DNA from: Nyssa sinensis
Lineage: Eukaryota; Streptophyta; Magnoliopsida; Cornales; Nyssaceae
Direction of reading: 5' to 3'
DNA length: 64,000 nucleotides
Assembly (NCBI GenBank): GCA_008638375.1
Contig: CM018033.1
Coordinates: 16,639,017 to 16,703,016, forward strand
The position numbers and the translations under genes were made by a program. Shown here in pieces: positions 49,993 through 62,741 of this stretch. The number at the start of each line of letters is the position of its first letter. The first letter of the stretch is position 1. Below the pieces are notes generated by a model. The model was not told the DNA's origin. It made no database searches and was given only the letters and a program-made list of their open reading frames with translations.

Positions 49993-52035
49993 GCTCATTC
50001 ACTCGAGAGGGTGAAACAGAAAAATTGATTTAAGGGAGGTCATTAACCCAGATGCTATGACGTGGAAATAGTAGTTGAGAGAAAGGATGAGTGGCTGCCG
50101 ATTCAGTCCTAAAGAAATAGCATAAAGTAATTCTGAAATTTAAATAGTTGAAAAAAGGGTTACTGCCGCATTCTCTGGCTTTTAGAAGGTTAAGCTATTT
50201 GATACTGATTCAAGCACTTCGAATGCTCTTGGGGGAGTTCGTGGTTTTCATGCTCAACGTATGAGTTCTGAGAGAGAGAACTGAATTTTCAAAAAGCTAT
50301 CAATTAAAGGCCAGAGTAAGACACATGATTGAGGGTTTGTGACACGACTGTAGCCAGTCAAAGGTTAGATTTAATTATTGTTGGCTATTTCAAATTAAAA
50401 TAAAAATTTATGAAATTAGAAATTGTGCCCAGAAATTATGGTTAATTGTGAATTGACCCAAGCAATGAAATAATATTTATTTAAATAATTTAAAGAAGGG
50501 AAATTACCAAAATGACCTTAAGTCGAAAAATAGTCAAACGAACTCCAATTAAAAAAAAAAATAATGAATTTTTATTAATTCATCCATTTCAGACTCAACT
50601 GTAGAGTCCAATTTGCAAAAAGAGGTCTCGAGAAGTAAGAACTCATGAAAGTGCAAAATGATCGTTTTGCCCTTTTTAGTACCGCAGTCCAAATTGAATT
50701 TCGCGAAAGCCTAAATCGACTCTGTTCGACATTCCAGATTCAATAGTAGAGTTTATTCTAGTAAAAGAGATAAAAATAATAAAGAGACATACAATCTTAT
50801 GAATAGCATAAATTATTATAACGATACACTGAGACATAATTTATGAATCTTAGGAACACCGAAAGGAAAGGAGAGGGTGGTTTGACTTTCTAGATAGATA
50901 CAGTAAAGAGGACTGCTTTCTCACCGGTTGGTTCGGTTACACAGCGAACACAACTCCCTAGGGTTGAGAAAAACCCTTCTAGGTATGATATTTTGCTAAG
51001 TAAGGAATAGGATTAAGTTTAGGAATGATTTGCATGTTGATTGAATGAATCATATATTTATTTAATGTTAGACGATCACATAGGGAATGGTTGCTTTGAA
51101 ACAAAATCTAGAGTTAATTGTTTATGTGCTTGTGTGTTCTTTATTGTTCTTTGGAGTTATGATTTGTTCTATGTGTTAATGTCGTACATGATTTATGTTC
51201 TTGGAGAGTTATTAAGATTATGAATATGTGATTTGAATATGTGTTTAAATTGATTATGTATAGCATACATACATGTGAAAGAATTTGGTGATTCAAATAT
51301 TATTGTTGCTTTAAGTGGAATGCATTATTTAAAGCATGCTCCATGTGTTGGTAAAATGCTTCATTGAGACTGCATTATTGCATGGTGGAATCAAGGCATA
51401 TTGGCATGGTGTGATTCTTGAAATCATAGTGTGATTCTTGAAAGCATAGTATGGGTTAAGCACGTGGTGCTATGCATTATGAGGGTGTAGATCCTGTGGT
51501 GAAAAACCCAAAATCAGCCATTGGTACTCATGCCAACAGGGACGAACCATGAAGTGAGACATACGATTGGTACTCATGCCAGCGGGGAAGGTCCGTAAAG
51601 TGAGACATGGGTGTGGCATAGAGTTTGCATGGGTGCATCACGCATATTGATAATGCATTGCATTGATGTATGGATGATTTGAATGGCATATAGATATAAA
51701 TATACACTTGCACATGCTACGCCTTAATTTTGTTCCTTGCATTAGCATTGTGTCATACCAGCAGTTGAGCTGACCCATTCGTGGGATATCATATTACAAA
51801 TGACGCTCCTACCACTTGAGACTTGAGGAAGTCTTTAAGGAAGGAGGGAAAAAGGACTTAGAAGTATATTTAGCCCTTGGGGCATATTTTGAAATGTAAG
51901 GGCTTAAGCCCAGCTTGTAATATCCAGACCCGGGATACCGAGTCATCTGGCACACATTACAAGATTAAGGAAAAATTGTGTAAATTCTTAAGACTCGAGA
52001 GAATAATTAATTAATTAAATTAATAATTAATTAAT

Positions 52036-54961
52036 TGTCACGCCCCGAATTTCTACAAACCCGAGGCGCGACTGACGAGACAGAAAGTAAAATAAATAAA
52101 AGGACAAAAGTAAGTAAATTCACTAAACATGCGTCCGTTCTCATCCATACTCAAAATAATATACAATACATCGTTCATCGGCTATTCGGGCTTAAGCCCT
52201 TACATAAAAAAATACAAGTCTCATGGACCATAAATATATCACGTGCTCCACCCTAGCAGGGCATCACAGAGTCTCAAGTGGCTGGAGGATCCTCATCTGA
52301 AAAATGTTGCCCACGAATGGGTCAGCACAACTGCTGGTATGATGAAATGCTAATGCCAGAAATAAAGCTAAGGCGTGGCATGTGCAAAGTGTACATTTAT
52401 TTCTAAATGACATTCAAGTATCGCAGTAATATATATGAATAGTATGCATGACACACTCATGCACAACTCTATGCCACACCCATGTCTCGTTTACGGGTAC
52501 TCCCCGATGGCTACGAAGTACCAATGCAATGGCCAATTTTGGGTTTTTCACCACAGGATCTACACCCTCATAATGCAAAGCACCACGTGCTTAGCCACAC
52601 CATGTTCTCAAAGAATTCATCATATGCCAATATGCCAATGCAATCTCAATGAACATGGATCTCAATAATATAACATGCTCTGACAATAATAGATAAATCA
52701 CCAGTCAATTTCATATACATGCATATCTCATGTGTTCATACATCATAATTCATGTTCTTCACTTTATTAAACTTGCAAGTAACACATAACATGTGAACAA
52801 CCACTTCCAAATAATCAGGTAAACACATTACAAATAAACACACTCAGCATTCCAGTCATTCACAAATATTCCTAACTTAACTTCATTTCTAACATTAGCA
52901 AAACACCATACCTGATGGGTCAGTCACAACCCAAGAAGAACGTGCACGATATGTAACTGAACTGATCAATGAAGATGCAAGAGATCAGATCTCCCTCTCC
53001 TATCCTGTAAGTGTCCCTAAAAACATAAATTCCAACTCAGTCTATTTTCATTTGAATTTATGCTATTCATCAAATTTTATGTCTTTAAATTCATAGGTTT
53101 CTATTCTGCTAAATTAAACTCTACCATTGGTTCTAGGACGTTGAAGAAAATAAGTTTAGGTTCTCGTAGAACTCAACTCGGACACCGGGGTTAAAAAGGG
53201 CAAAACAGTCATTTTGCACTTTACACGTGTCCTTACATTTTGTGACCTCTTTTCACAAATCGGACTCCATGGTTGAGTCCGGAATGTTCGAGATAATAAA
53301 GTTTCACTATTTGTTTACCTAATTCGGAGTTCGTTTGACTGTACTTTAATTCAGGGGCATTTTGGTAATTTTGAAGGCTTCTACAGGTCTTTTATTTTTT
53401 GGGACCCCGTCTCATAAAACGGATCTCACCATTGGTCTCAGAAGGGTCGAGATAGTCGAAATACACTAATGACTTGTCCCATTTGGACTTCGGGATATTT
53501 TTGAATATTTAATTAATTAAATTAATTTAATTAATTAATTAATTAATTAATTTAATTAATATTTTATTAATAATTTAATTAGGTGGGTCAAAGTGTAATT
53601 TCCAACAGTTGGGGGGTCAGTTTGTAATTACGGAAAGTTCTGGACCAAAGTTCAATTTTCTAAAAGTTTAAGGTTCAAATTGAAATTAGTTTAATTTACT
53701 ATTCTCAATCAGGTTAACCAAACAGGGGCTAATCCGAGAACAGGGATAGGATATCCCTGTTGCAATTTAATTTCAATTTCTTAATTTCTTATCCTAGGAA
53801 CCAAACAGTCCCAATCTCCTTTTAATTTAAAACACCCACGCGACACGTGGCAGGGGCGGTCCACGCCCGCCCGAACCGGACCCGACCCGGACCCGGAACC
53901 CGACCCGGTCACCCCCACCTTCTTCCCCGACTTTTCGGTGACGCACTGTAGGGTTCCGGCGCCTTCTCCGGCGTCGGTGACCGGTCTCCGGTGACTTTTC
54001 AAGGTTTTTAAAATGCCATTCTCTAGGGTTTTTCGTGTAGGTTCCATATCCAACCTCCATTTCCCTCCAAACCTTCCCCATCTCCACGAAATAGAGCTCA
54101 AAGGCTCATGGCCGAATCTCCGGCCAACTATATAATTCCAATTTCTTGCTTATTTTTCCACTGTTTTTCATTCTTTCTTTCTCCATTCTCTTTCTGCACT
54201 TCGTAGGGTTTCTTTAGGATCACTTAAAGGGAGTTTTACACATAAAATGATAAGGCTCAACCTCCATGGCCGAAACCTGCAACCTAGGTTTTCTCCCTAC
54301 TTTCTCAACCATTTCTTCTCATTCTTTTCGCAAAATAATCCCTTCATTATGCTCTCTAAGATCCTACAATTTGAATCAATTAACATGCTTTAAAAAAAAT
54401 TGAAACAGAAGGAGATTACTCACGGTTTTTCTGTTGCTTCTCTCTCTAGCCGTGCCCTCTTCCACCCTTCTTTTGGTCACTCCTCGAGCTTCTTCTCCTT
54501 CTTCACAATCCAGAACTCTCTCTCTCTCTGTTTCCCTTTTCTTTCTTTTTCTTTTCTTCTCACCCGAGACACACAATTACATACACAAAGTCACTCTCTC
54601 TCTCCCTATCATTTCTCTCTCTCTCTCCCTAAGACTAAACCTAACCTCACTGCTCAGAACTGCCCCTCCCATACTCTGAATTCTCCCTCAACACTCCACC
54701 AGCCACTCCCTGCCACACCATTCTTCATTGAGTGTGTAACACTCAACACATGCACACACACTCACACACAGCCGTGCACAACACACACACACACATCTGT
54801 TTTATATATATATATATATATACATATATATATTTACACATTTAATACACACACTCACATGTATACATATATACACACTAAACAATTTAAATCATATATA
54901 TATATATATATACATACATCCATGTGCATATATTATACACATTATATACTTACATTCATCC

Positions 54962-55012
<51 letters not shown>

Positions 55013-55054
55013 TTAACAAAGAAAAAAAAAAAAAAAAAATTCCATGTCATAACA
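52036..55054 (-). mobile_element. Solo LTR G, inserted in F
   Basis: In plus orientation it starts TGTCACGCCCC and ends TCATAACA, flanked by TTAAT (52031-52035, 55055-55059). It is 3019 bp. It contains the palindrome at 52188-52199, the shared block complement at 52544-52563, the 25-bp hairpin at 53738-53762, CACGTG at 53844-53849 and (AAT)n at about 54962-55012. The 223-codon frame at 54400-55071 reads through CT, CA, TA and AAT repeats and is rejected as a gene. Confidence 0.95.
54962..55012. repeat. (AAT)n microsatellite
   Basis: About 16 ATA/AAT units near the sense 5' end of LTR G, followed by an A run at 55022-55039. Confidence 0.95.
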
Positions 55055-56108
55055 TTAATTATATGAAATAATTATTTTAATTATAATAAATATTTTAAAT
55101 ACACATTTACATCACATGTGGGGTGTGTAGCATGTATGTATATGTGACCAAGCATGTATGTATGCATGTATATAGGTAAATAAATATATATATATATATG
55201 TATGTATATATAAAAGAAGTGTGAACAGTGTGTAGTGTGAGGAGTAGGTGTGTCGGCAGTGGGTGTCTCGGCAGTGGGTGTCTCCCAACATCTGTAAGTG
55301 TATGTGTATTATATATATATATATATATATAATATACCAAATATCTTGCAAATTTAATGCAAGTAGAAAATTTGCTGAGCAAAATTTATGAGATGGAAAT
55401 CAAATTGATGAGATGTGAAGGCTAGTGTAGGGCTACAAAATCAGGAAGAGAGAGAGAGAGAGGAAATTTAGAGAGAGAAAGAGGTCGGTTACCTCTTCTT
55501 TAAAATCCAGAACATACAAATCATGTTGTTTCCTTACGAAAGAAACCAAAAGAAAAGAAACTAAGCAGAATACAAGAAGAATCAGAGGAAGAAGAAAGGG
55601 GAAACCAACTCAAAAAGGTAAACCCATGAAAACATTCTCATTCTCTCTCTAGAAATTTTCTATGCATAAACTATTTTTAAGCCTTAAATTTCTATATATG
55701 ACATGTAGATTATGTTTAGACAAGTTTAAGCATGAAATTTAAGCTTTAAAACACCTAAAAATACGTAGCCCAACCCTACAAATCTACCTTTAAATCCATT
55801 TTTTTGAATGGGAAATAAAACCCCATGAAGAGGGGATCACAATGAAACAAATCCCATTGGATTTGGCTCAGAATCGAGCATTTACGACTGACTTGCAGGT
55901 TCGAATTATCAAACCCAAAACCGAGCACATGAACTAGTTTTAATTCTTCAAACGAATGCCAAATGAATTCTTTATATACTAGAAACATTTTTTATTGAAA
56001 ACAGTCAAGAATTCTCGAGCCAAACTCCACGAGAATGGAGGTTTTTAACTTCGGGATTAGGGTTTTCAATCGTGGTCGACGTGGGGAAGAAGAAGATGGG
56101 TTAACTCA

Positions 56109-58801
56109 TGTCATGCCCCGAATTCTAGCGAACCCGAGGCACGAGTAACGAGATAAAAAGAAATAAAATAATAAAGAAATAAAAGGTAATTAAGGACAAT
56201 CACATACATTCTACATACTATTCTGATACATTACATAAGGTCTAGTCCACTTGTTCACAACATACAAAATAAGATACAGTCTCGGGCTTATGCCCTTATA
56301 TAATATCAAAAGCGCCCCTTGGGCCTAACATAGTCCCTAATCAAATCATCTCCACGTCTCGTACAGCTGGGACATCATCTGAAATGTTTGCCCCACTAAA
56401 GGGGTCAGCTCAACATGCTGGTATAATATAATGCTAATGCAAGAAACAAAACTAAGGTCGTGGCATGTGCAAGTGTACAGTTATTTCTATATGCCATTCG
56501 ATATCATGATGGCAGTATATAAACAGTATACAGTATATGATTAGTATGTGTGACACACCCATGCAACTCTATGCCACCCATGTCTCATGATACGGCCCTT
56601 CCCCGCTGGCATGAGTACCGTCGACTATGTCTCGCTTCACGGTCCGGAATCCGTCAGGCTCGCAAGTACCTAATGGCCGATTTTGGGTTTTTCACCACAG
56701 GATCTGCACCCTCATAATGCAAAGCACCAAGTGCTTAACTCACACCATGTCCAAGGAATCACACTATGCCAATATGCTCTGATTTCATCATGTCATAATG
56801 TAATCTCAATGATGCATCTCATTCATACATAAAGCATGCTTTCAAGTACATATTTCATAATGTCAACAGTTCTCAAAGCATATAATTCACACACTACTCT
56901 AACACATGCGATATACACATAATCATCATCCACATCATCACCCAACTTTAGCAAGATAGCATGAAGCACATAAGCATGTGAACAATCAAGCAAACATGTG
57001 TACAATCAAGACAGCAGAACAAGTATTCCTAATCTCAATTCTATTTCTTACTTAGCACAATATATCGTACCTGATAATCGATCTTAACTCAGGAAGGTGT
57101 ACTCGTAGTATAGTAGGATCACTGTGAGAATAAGATCACCTTCTCTTCGCCCTTTCGTGTCCCTAAAATCATAACATGTGACTCAGTTCATTTGTTTCCT
57201 GAATGATGCTATTCAACAAATTTTATGTCTTTATTTTATAAGTTTCTATTTTGCTAAATTAGACTCTACTATTGAGTCCGGGACGTCGAAGAAAATAAGT
57301 TTAGGCTTTCGTAGAACTCAATTCAGATATTTGGGTTCAAAAGGGCAAAACAGTCATTTTGCACCTTTCACGGGTCCTTACATTTCGAGACCTCTTTTCA
57401 CAAATCGGACTCTACGGTTGAGTTCGGAATGCTCGAGATAATAAATTTTCACTATTTGTTTACTTAATTTGGAGTTCGTTTGACTGTGTTTCAATTTAGG
57501 GGCATTTTGGTAATTTTAAAAGCTACTACGGGTCTTTTATTTTTTTGGAACCCCGTCTCGTAAAACGGACCTCACCATTGGCCTCGAAATGATCGAGATA
57601 GTCAAAATACACTAATGACTTGTCCCATTTGGACTCCGGGTTATTTTAGAATATTTAAATAATTAAATTAATTAATTAATCAATTAATTAATTTAATTAA
57701 TATTTAATTAATATTTTATTCTGGTGGGGTCAAGTCATAATTATTTAAAAATTCTGGGGTCAAAATATAATTATTTCAAAGTTCTGGGGTCAAAATATAA
57801 TTATTTAAAATTTTGGGGTCAAAATATAAATATTTAAAAGTTCTAGGGTCAAAACGTAATTTCCAAAAAAGTACAGGGTCAATTCGTCATTTTCCAAAAG
57901 TTTAGGGGTCAAAGTTGGATTTCAACAAGTTCTGGTTCAATCAAAATTGAACCAGTGGATTTTCTATTCAAAACCCTAAACCGGTCCAGGGTTGTGGTGA
58001 ACCAACCGGTCTGACCGGTTCAACAGGTCATGCTGACGTCATGCTGACGTCAGCCCTAAAATAATAAAAAAAGAACCCTCGTTTTTCCGGTCATCTTCCC
58101 CGGTAGAGTCGCCGGCGCCGGTCGCCGGAAAACTGTGAAACCCACGGTTTTTCATGTTTTTCACGTCCGTTTTTCTCCCTTTTTCCACCAAAATAATTCT
58201 AGGATCATAGGGAATAAATTAAACTAGTTTTTGGCCCCAAAATCCACTGTTTTCCGACACCCACATAGATTTTTTCGGCAACTAATAATCTCCTATTTTC
58301 TCTCTCATTTCTCACTCATTTTCATTCATTCTTTTTGCGTTAGGTTCCATTTTTCATATGTAATAAAACCCAAGGATTAAATCTAAACAATAAGCTACAA
58401 AACAAGTTAGATATTTGAGAGATTTTTCTAGAGAGAGAAAGCTTACGGTTATGGGTTCTCAACCTTGTGATGGTGCTTCTCTCCTCTTGCTTTGCCTCTG
58501 TTCTCTCCTTTGGCCTCCTTAGCTTCCCTCATTCTGCTTCCTTTTCAAAAACCAGAGCATACACACATCACTCCCTTTCTTTCCTTTCACTTTCTCTCTC
58601 TATACTTTTCTCTCTCTTTCTCTCTAAAAATCCCACGATGGTTCTGTCCCTCTCTCAGCCTTCACCACACACATATACACTGACTACACCATACACTTCT
58701 AACCATCCCTCTTACACACTCCATGCCCCTCCCATACTTGTTTGAGTGTGTTACACTCAAACTCACACACACACACAACCGGGTACACACACAGTGCACT
58801 G

Positions 58802-58843
<42 letters not shown>

Positions 58844-59040
58844 TCCAAATCAGCTTTTTAATATGTATATAATATATATATATATACATGCACATGTAGC
58901 ATACACACATAATTATACACATACAATACACACATTACATTCAAATAATAATAATAATAATAATAATAATAACTCTAATAATAAAATAAATAACCACGAA
59001 AATTTTATATATATAAAAAAAAAAATTTCGGGTTATTACA
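56109..59040 (-). mobile_element. Solo LTR H, inserted in F
   Basis: In plus orientation it starts TGTCATGCCCC and ends CGGGTTATTACA, flanked by ACTCA (56104-56108, 59041-59045). It is 2932 bp. The sense 5' end matches the TGTAATAACCCG family, including the AAT repeat at 58945-58972. The U3 contains two TGACGTCA boxes (58034-58041, 58045-58052) and ACCGGT-rich sequence shared with F. The shared block complement is at 56688-56707. A five-fold reiteration of a GGGGTCAAAATATAA unit lies at about 57725-57910. Confidence 0.95.
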
Positions 59041-60990
59041 ACTCAGTTTTTAAATGAGGCTGAGTCGACTCGGACAGGTGGCAGCCTCTGGGCTTGCCAC
59101 TGAATTAAATGAGACAACGGCGTTTTATATATGTTATAAACTTTTAAAACGCTAGGGCTGACGTCATCGTGACGTCAACCACACTCATGAAATCCACTAG
59201 ACCGGTTGGTTTACAACCAGACCGGACCGGTTCATTTAAGATCAAATTGAACCCTTTGGTTTTCTAGTTTTAATTTAAATCAATAAACCAACATTTTTCT
59301 TATTTACGGATTGACCCCTGAACTTCAGGAAAATTGTACTGTGGCCCAACTGATGAAGATTTTATGCAATTAAGCCCCTGAAAAAATAATTAAATAATTA
59401 ATTTAATTATTTAATAAATAAAGCAAAATTACTATTTTGCCCCTAGATCATCTATAAAGCAAATGAAGTCCAAATTAAACATATGACTAGTGTATCTTTA
59501 CTATTTTGGACATTTTGAGACTAATGGAAGGGTCCATTTTACGAGACGAGGCCCGAAAAATAAAGACACGTACAGGGATAAATGACCAAAATACCCGTTG
59601 TCCAAAATTAACAAGTTATTAGTGTATTCTTACTATCTCGGACCTTCTGAGTCCAATGGTGAGGTTCACGACACGAGATGGGGTCCCGAAAAATAAAGAC
59701 ACATAAAGGGGTAAAATGACCAAAATGCCCCTGGTACCCCTAAAGCCAAAATGAAACCAGTGAAGGTCTAAATTGACTTTCTTCGACCTTCCAGACTCAA
59801 TAATGGAGTCCAAATTATGAAACGAAGTACGGAAAACTATGACGTGTAAATAGGTAAAATGACCATTTTGCCCTTTACATACAAAAGTCCGAATTAAATT
59901 CTAGGAAAGCCTAAACCGACTTTCTTCGACACTTCGGACTCAATGGTAGAGTCTATTTGACCAAAAGAGATGTCAAAAATAAAGAGACATAAAATTTGTT
60001 GAATAGCATCTGTCAGATGACTATAAATTAAAGTAATGCCAAAATACTAATCTATGGCGTATACGAGGAAATGAATTACGAAAAGACAGGACACGTAAAT
60101 ATGTGAAGTAAATAACTTTAATTTAAAGTTAATGGAGCTACCAGAAGAGTATAAATTGAAATGAATTAAATTCCTAACACATTAAATTGTGTCATGGGTT
60201 AAAAGTACGAGTTAAGTTAAGTACATATGAATTTATGAAATCGTTTTAGGATCTAATACGATTTAAGCATAAGTTAAGGAATATTGAGATGATATTACAA
60301 TGAATGTGAAGTTAATGAGATGTTTATGAATTGTTCTTAGGAACTACAAGGAAAGTGGGAAAGCGCATTATTAGCACTAACCCTAAAGGACCAAGGTGAG
60401 TAACCCTGTGTTTGAATTGGAGATTTAACTCCATGGATTTGAAAAGGTTTTAAGTCCAAAGATATGAAGTATTTAAAGTTTCAAATTCAGTATTTACATG
60501 ATTCAGTTTTAAATTGTTTTGTCTTTATAAACCCTATTGTGACATGCTTAGTAAATGTTTTCCTTACAGTTTTCTTAAAATGCGTTTTCAGCATGTCTAA
60601 GTTAAAATATAAATCTTGTTAAATATTCTGAATTTGATTGTTACATGTATTTGAAGTTCCATTGTAGAAATTATACATTTCATGTTTTAAATACTCATGA
60701 AAGTATCTATTGAAGAAGTCATGTGACAAATGTTTTACAAGATAAACGGTACTAAGTACCACCCCCTATAATGGTTGAAATCCTTCGGGATTCAACAGTA
60801 AATGCCTGGTAGCAGGATCTAATCCCCCAGGCAAATGAGATCGGCAGTATTGGCAGTAAAATGGGAGTCTGGTTCGAAACAGATTCCACCTAATTAAAGA
60901 GAAAAGATGACAAAGTGATTTTGAAAATGAAAGCAGGTTTTACCCTCATTTTCACAATACATATTTATGTGTTTTAAAGTTTATATACTT

Positions 60991-61275
60991 TATCTGATGA
61001 AGTACGAGTTTAGCTTGAATACTTTAAATGCTTCAAAGCTATTTGTTTTATGAAATGCATATGTTTCAAGTTATATACTCCATTTGACGAAGTACGAGTT
61101 TAGCTTGAATACTTTAAATGTTTCAAAGCTATCTGTTTTATGAAATGCATATGTTTTGAGTTTTATATACTCTATTTAAGAAATACATGTTATGTTATAT
61201 GTTTTGAAGTTCATAAGTATAAGTATAGCTTCAATACTTTAAATGTTTCAAAGCTATCTGTTTTAAGAATGCATA
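60991..61275. repeat. 90-bp tandem repeat in LTR F
   Basis: GAAGTACGAGTTTAGCTTGA occurs at about 60999 and 61089, a 90-bp period. A third, degenerate unit begins near 61210. Units share ATACTTTAAATG, TTCAAAGCTAT and TGAAATGCATATG. Confidence 0.92.
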
Positions 61276-62040
61276 TACTCTGTATTCTAAAATGTACGAG
61301 CAATTGGCAGTGAATGTTTTACAAACTCTTATGTACTAAAAACTACTGCTAATTGAAAACCCCATGACGAATACTGGAATTGCTCACAAGCTTAGATTAG
61401 CTTACCCGGACTTTGTTCGGATCCCCCTTTCAGGTGACTTGTGGCAGTATTGATTTTGAGGACGATGATGATGAAGTCTGCCATTTTTGGAAGATTGGTT
61501 CAAGTAGTTATTTTCTCTAGCACTTAGATAGTTTCTGTTAGAAGACTCTATCAGCTTTAATAGTGTTTTGTACTAAAACAATATGATGTAATGTGTATAA
61601 CCCTACAGGTAACTGATGTAAATGGTTATGTGATATAAGTCTGTAATATTTTAGTTATACTCTGAATGTGTGACCATGTATGCTATGTATAGAGCGGCAG
61701 TATCGGACGGATGTGCGTAATTTAAAAATAAGAAGAAAAAAAATTCACGCTTCCGCAACCACGTGTCGCACATCTATTCGATACCGCTGCTTATGTGAGC
61801 CTTCGCCCAAGGGTCCTCAGGCCTGAGGGTGGCAGTCGCGATTCGGGACCCACACAAGATGGGTTTTGGGTCGTGACACAGCTGACATGAAAGATATGTT
61901 TATTGAATATACTTTACATGTTTATATGTTGAAGGAGAATGAATGCATGTTTAATTAAATGCATTAAATTGTTTTTTATTTTCTTTTCTTATTTCGTTTC
62001 TCGCTCACTCCCCAGGTTCATGGAAATTCCTGGCGTGACA

Positions 62041-62741
62041 AATTCACTGATTCAAGATATGTTGGATTTATATTAACATATAAAATATGTTATTTATACT
62101 CTAATAATTGAGATCAACGGTTTGGGGCTGGTGAAAGGGGGGTTAGTTCTGTAAAATTAAAAGATTGTGTGTGAATGTTTTGTTACTGTGATTTGGGATT
62201 ATGAATTAGATTGAAGTTTGGGATGAAGTTAGTGTGAGTTACAGGGTTTTTATAAGAGGTATTTTAATTGTATCAAACTTTGATTAATTAGAATTATTTT
62301 ATTTGAATTTATTTTTAAATTACAAATATCTTTTAAAAGTTTTTAATTAGAAACTCCTATAACTGTTCATTTCTTCAAAATCTCTTGATTGCGTTACAAA
62401 CTTGCATATCATTCAAATTCTTCTCCCCACTTCACCTATACATAAATATCATTTGTCGAACTAACTTTGACTTATTGCTTATCTCCTACCACTGTTTGGC
62501 AAATGTAGGCATGATAACAAAAATCAAGTTAAAATGATAAAAATGTTAACGATGATGGGTTAACATTTATCATCTATTGAATGGACTAATATTTTAATTG
62601 TAATTTTTGGTGGTTGCTAATTCAAGGTGTGTATATTAAAAGCTTGTTTTAATTTATAAGTAAAACCTATACTCAATGATCGAATGGTATATCTTACCTC
62701 TTTAATATACATAAATAATTATTAATACTTTTTACTTATTA
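62041..62741. other. AT-rich DNA outside the LTRs, nothing recognised
   Basis: No LTR landmark, coding motif or repeat stands out. It is the right flank of LTR D and should join 37703 in the ancestral sequence. Confidence 0.6.

Larger units (their letters stand above)
51916..61878 (+). mobile_element. Solo LTR F, split by solo LTRs G and H
   Basis: It starts TGTAATATCCAGACCC and ends GGGTCGTGACA, with CAGCT on both sides (51911-51915, 61879-61883). Own sequence is 51916-52035, 55060-56108 and 59046-61878, about 4.0 kb. It holds two TGACGTCA boxes (59159-59166, 59170-59177) and a 90-bp tandem repeat. It lacks the GTAGATCCTGTGG block, so its 3' half belongs to a different lineage. Confidence 0.93.
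37704..62040 (+). mobile_element. LTR D, split by elements E and F
   Basis: Own sequence is 37704-39706, 49998-51915 and 61884-62040, about 4.08 kb. It starts TGTAATACCCTGACCC and ends CCTGGCGTGACA. The first part holds TA runs and GA-rich tracts (38140-38620). The second holds the TTAATT-rich middle, the shared block (51487-51506) and two 42-bp units near 51530-51600. The third is the last 157 bp. The flanks CTATT and AATTC do not match, so this LTR may be a product of recombination between two elements, or one end has drifted. Confidence 0.75.

Noticed and set aside
54400..55071. 223-codon frame with a poly-Asn tail
   Set aside because: It reads through CT, CA, TA and AAT repeats at the end of solo LTR G, and the Asn run is the AAT microsatellite.
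60991..61275. Possible CRISPR-like array
   Set aside because: Period and similarity run through the whole unit with no spacers; it is a simple tandem repeat in a plant LTR.
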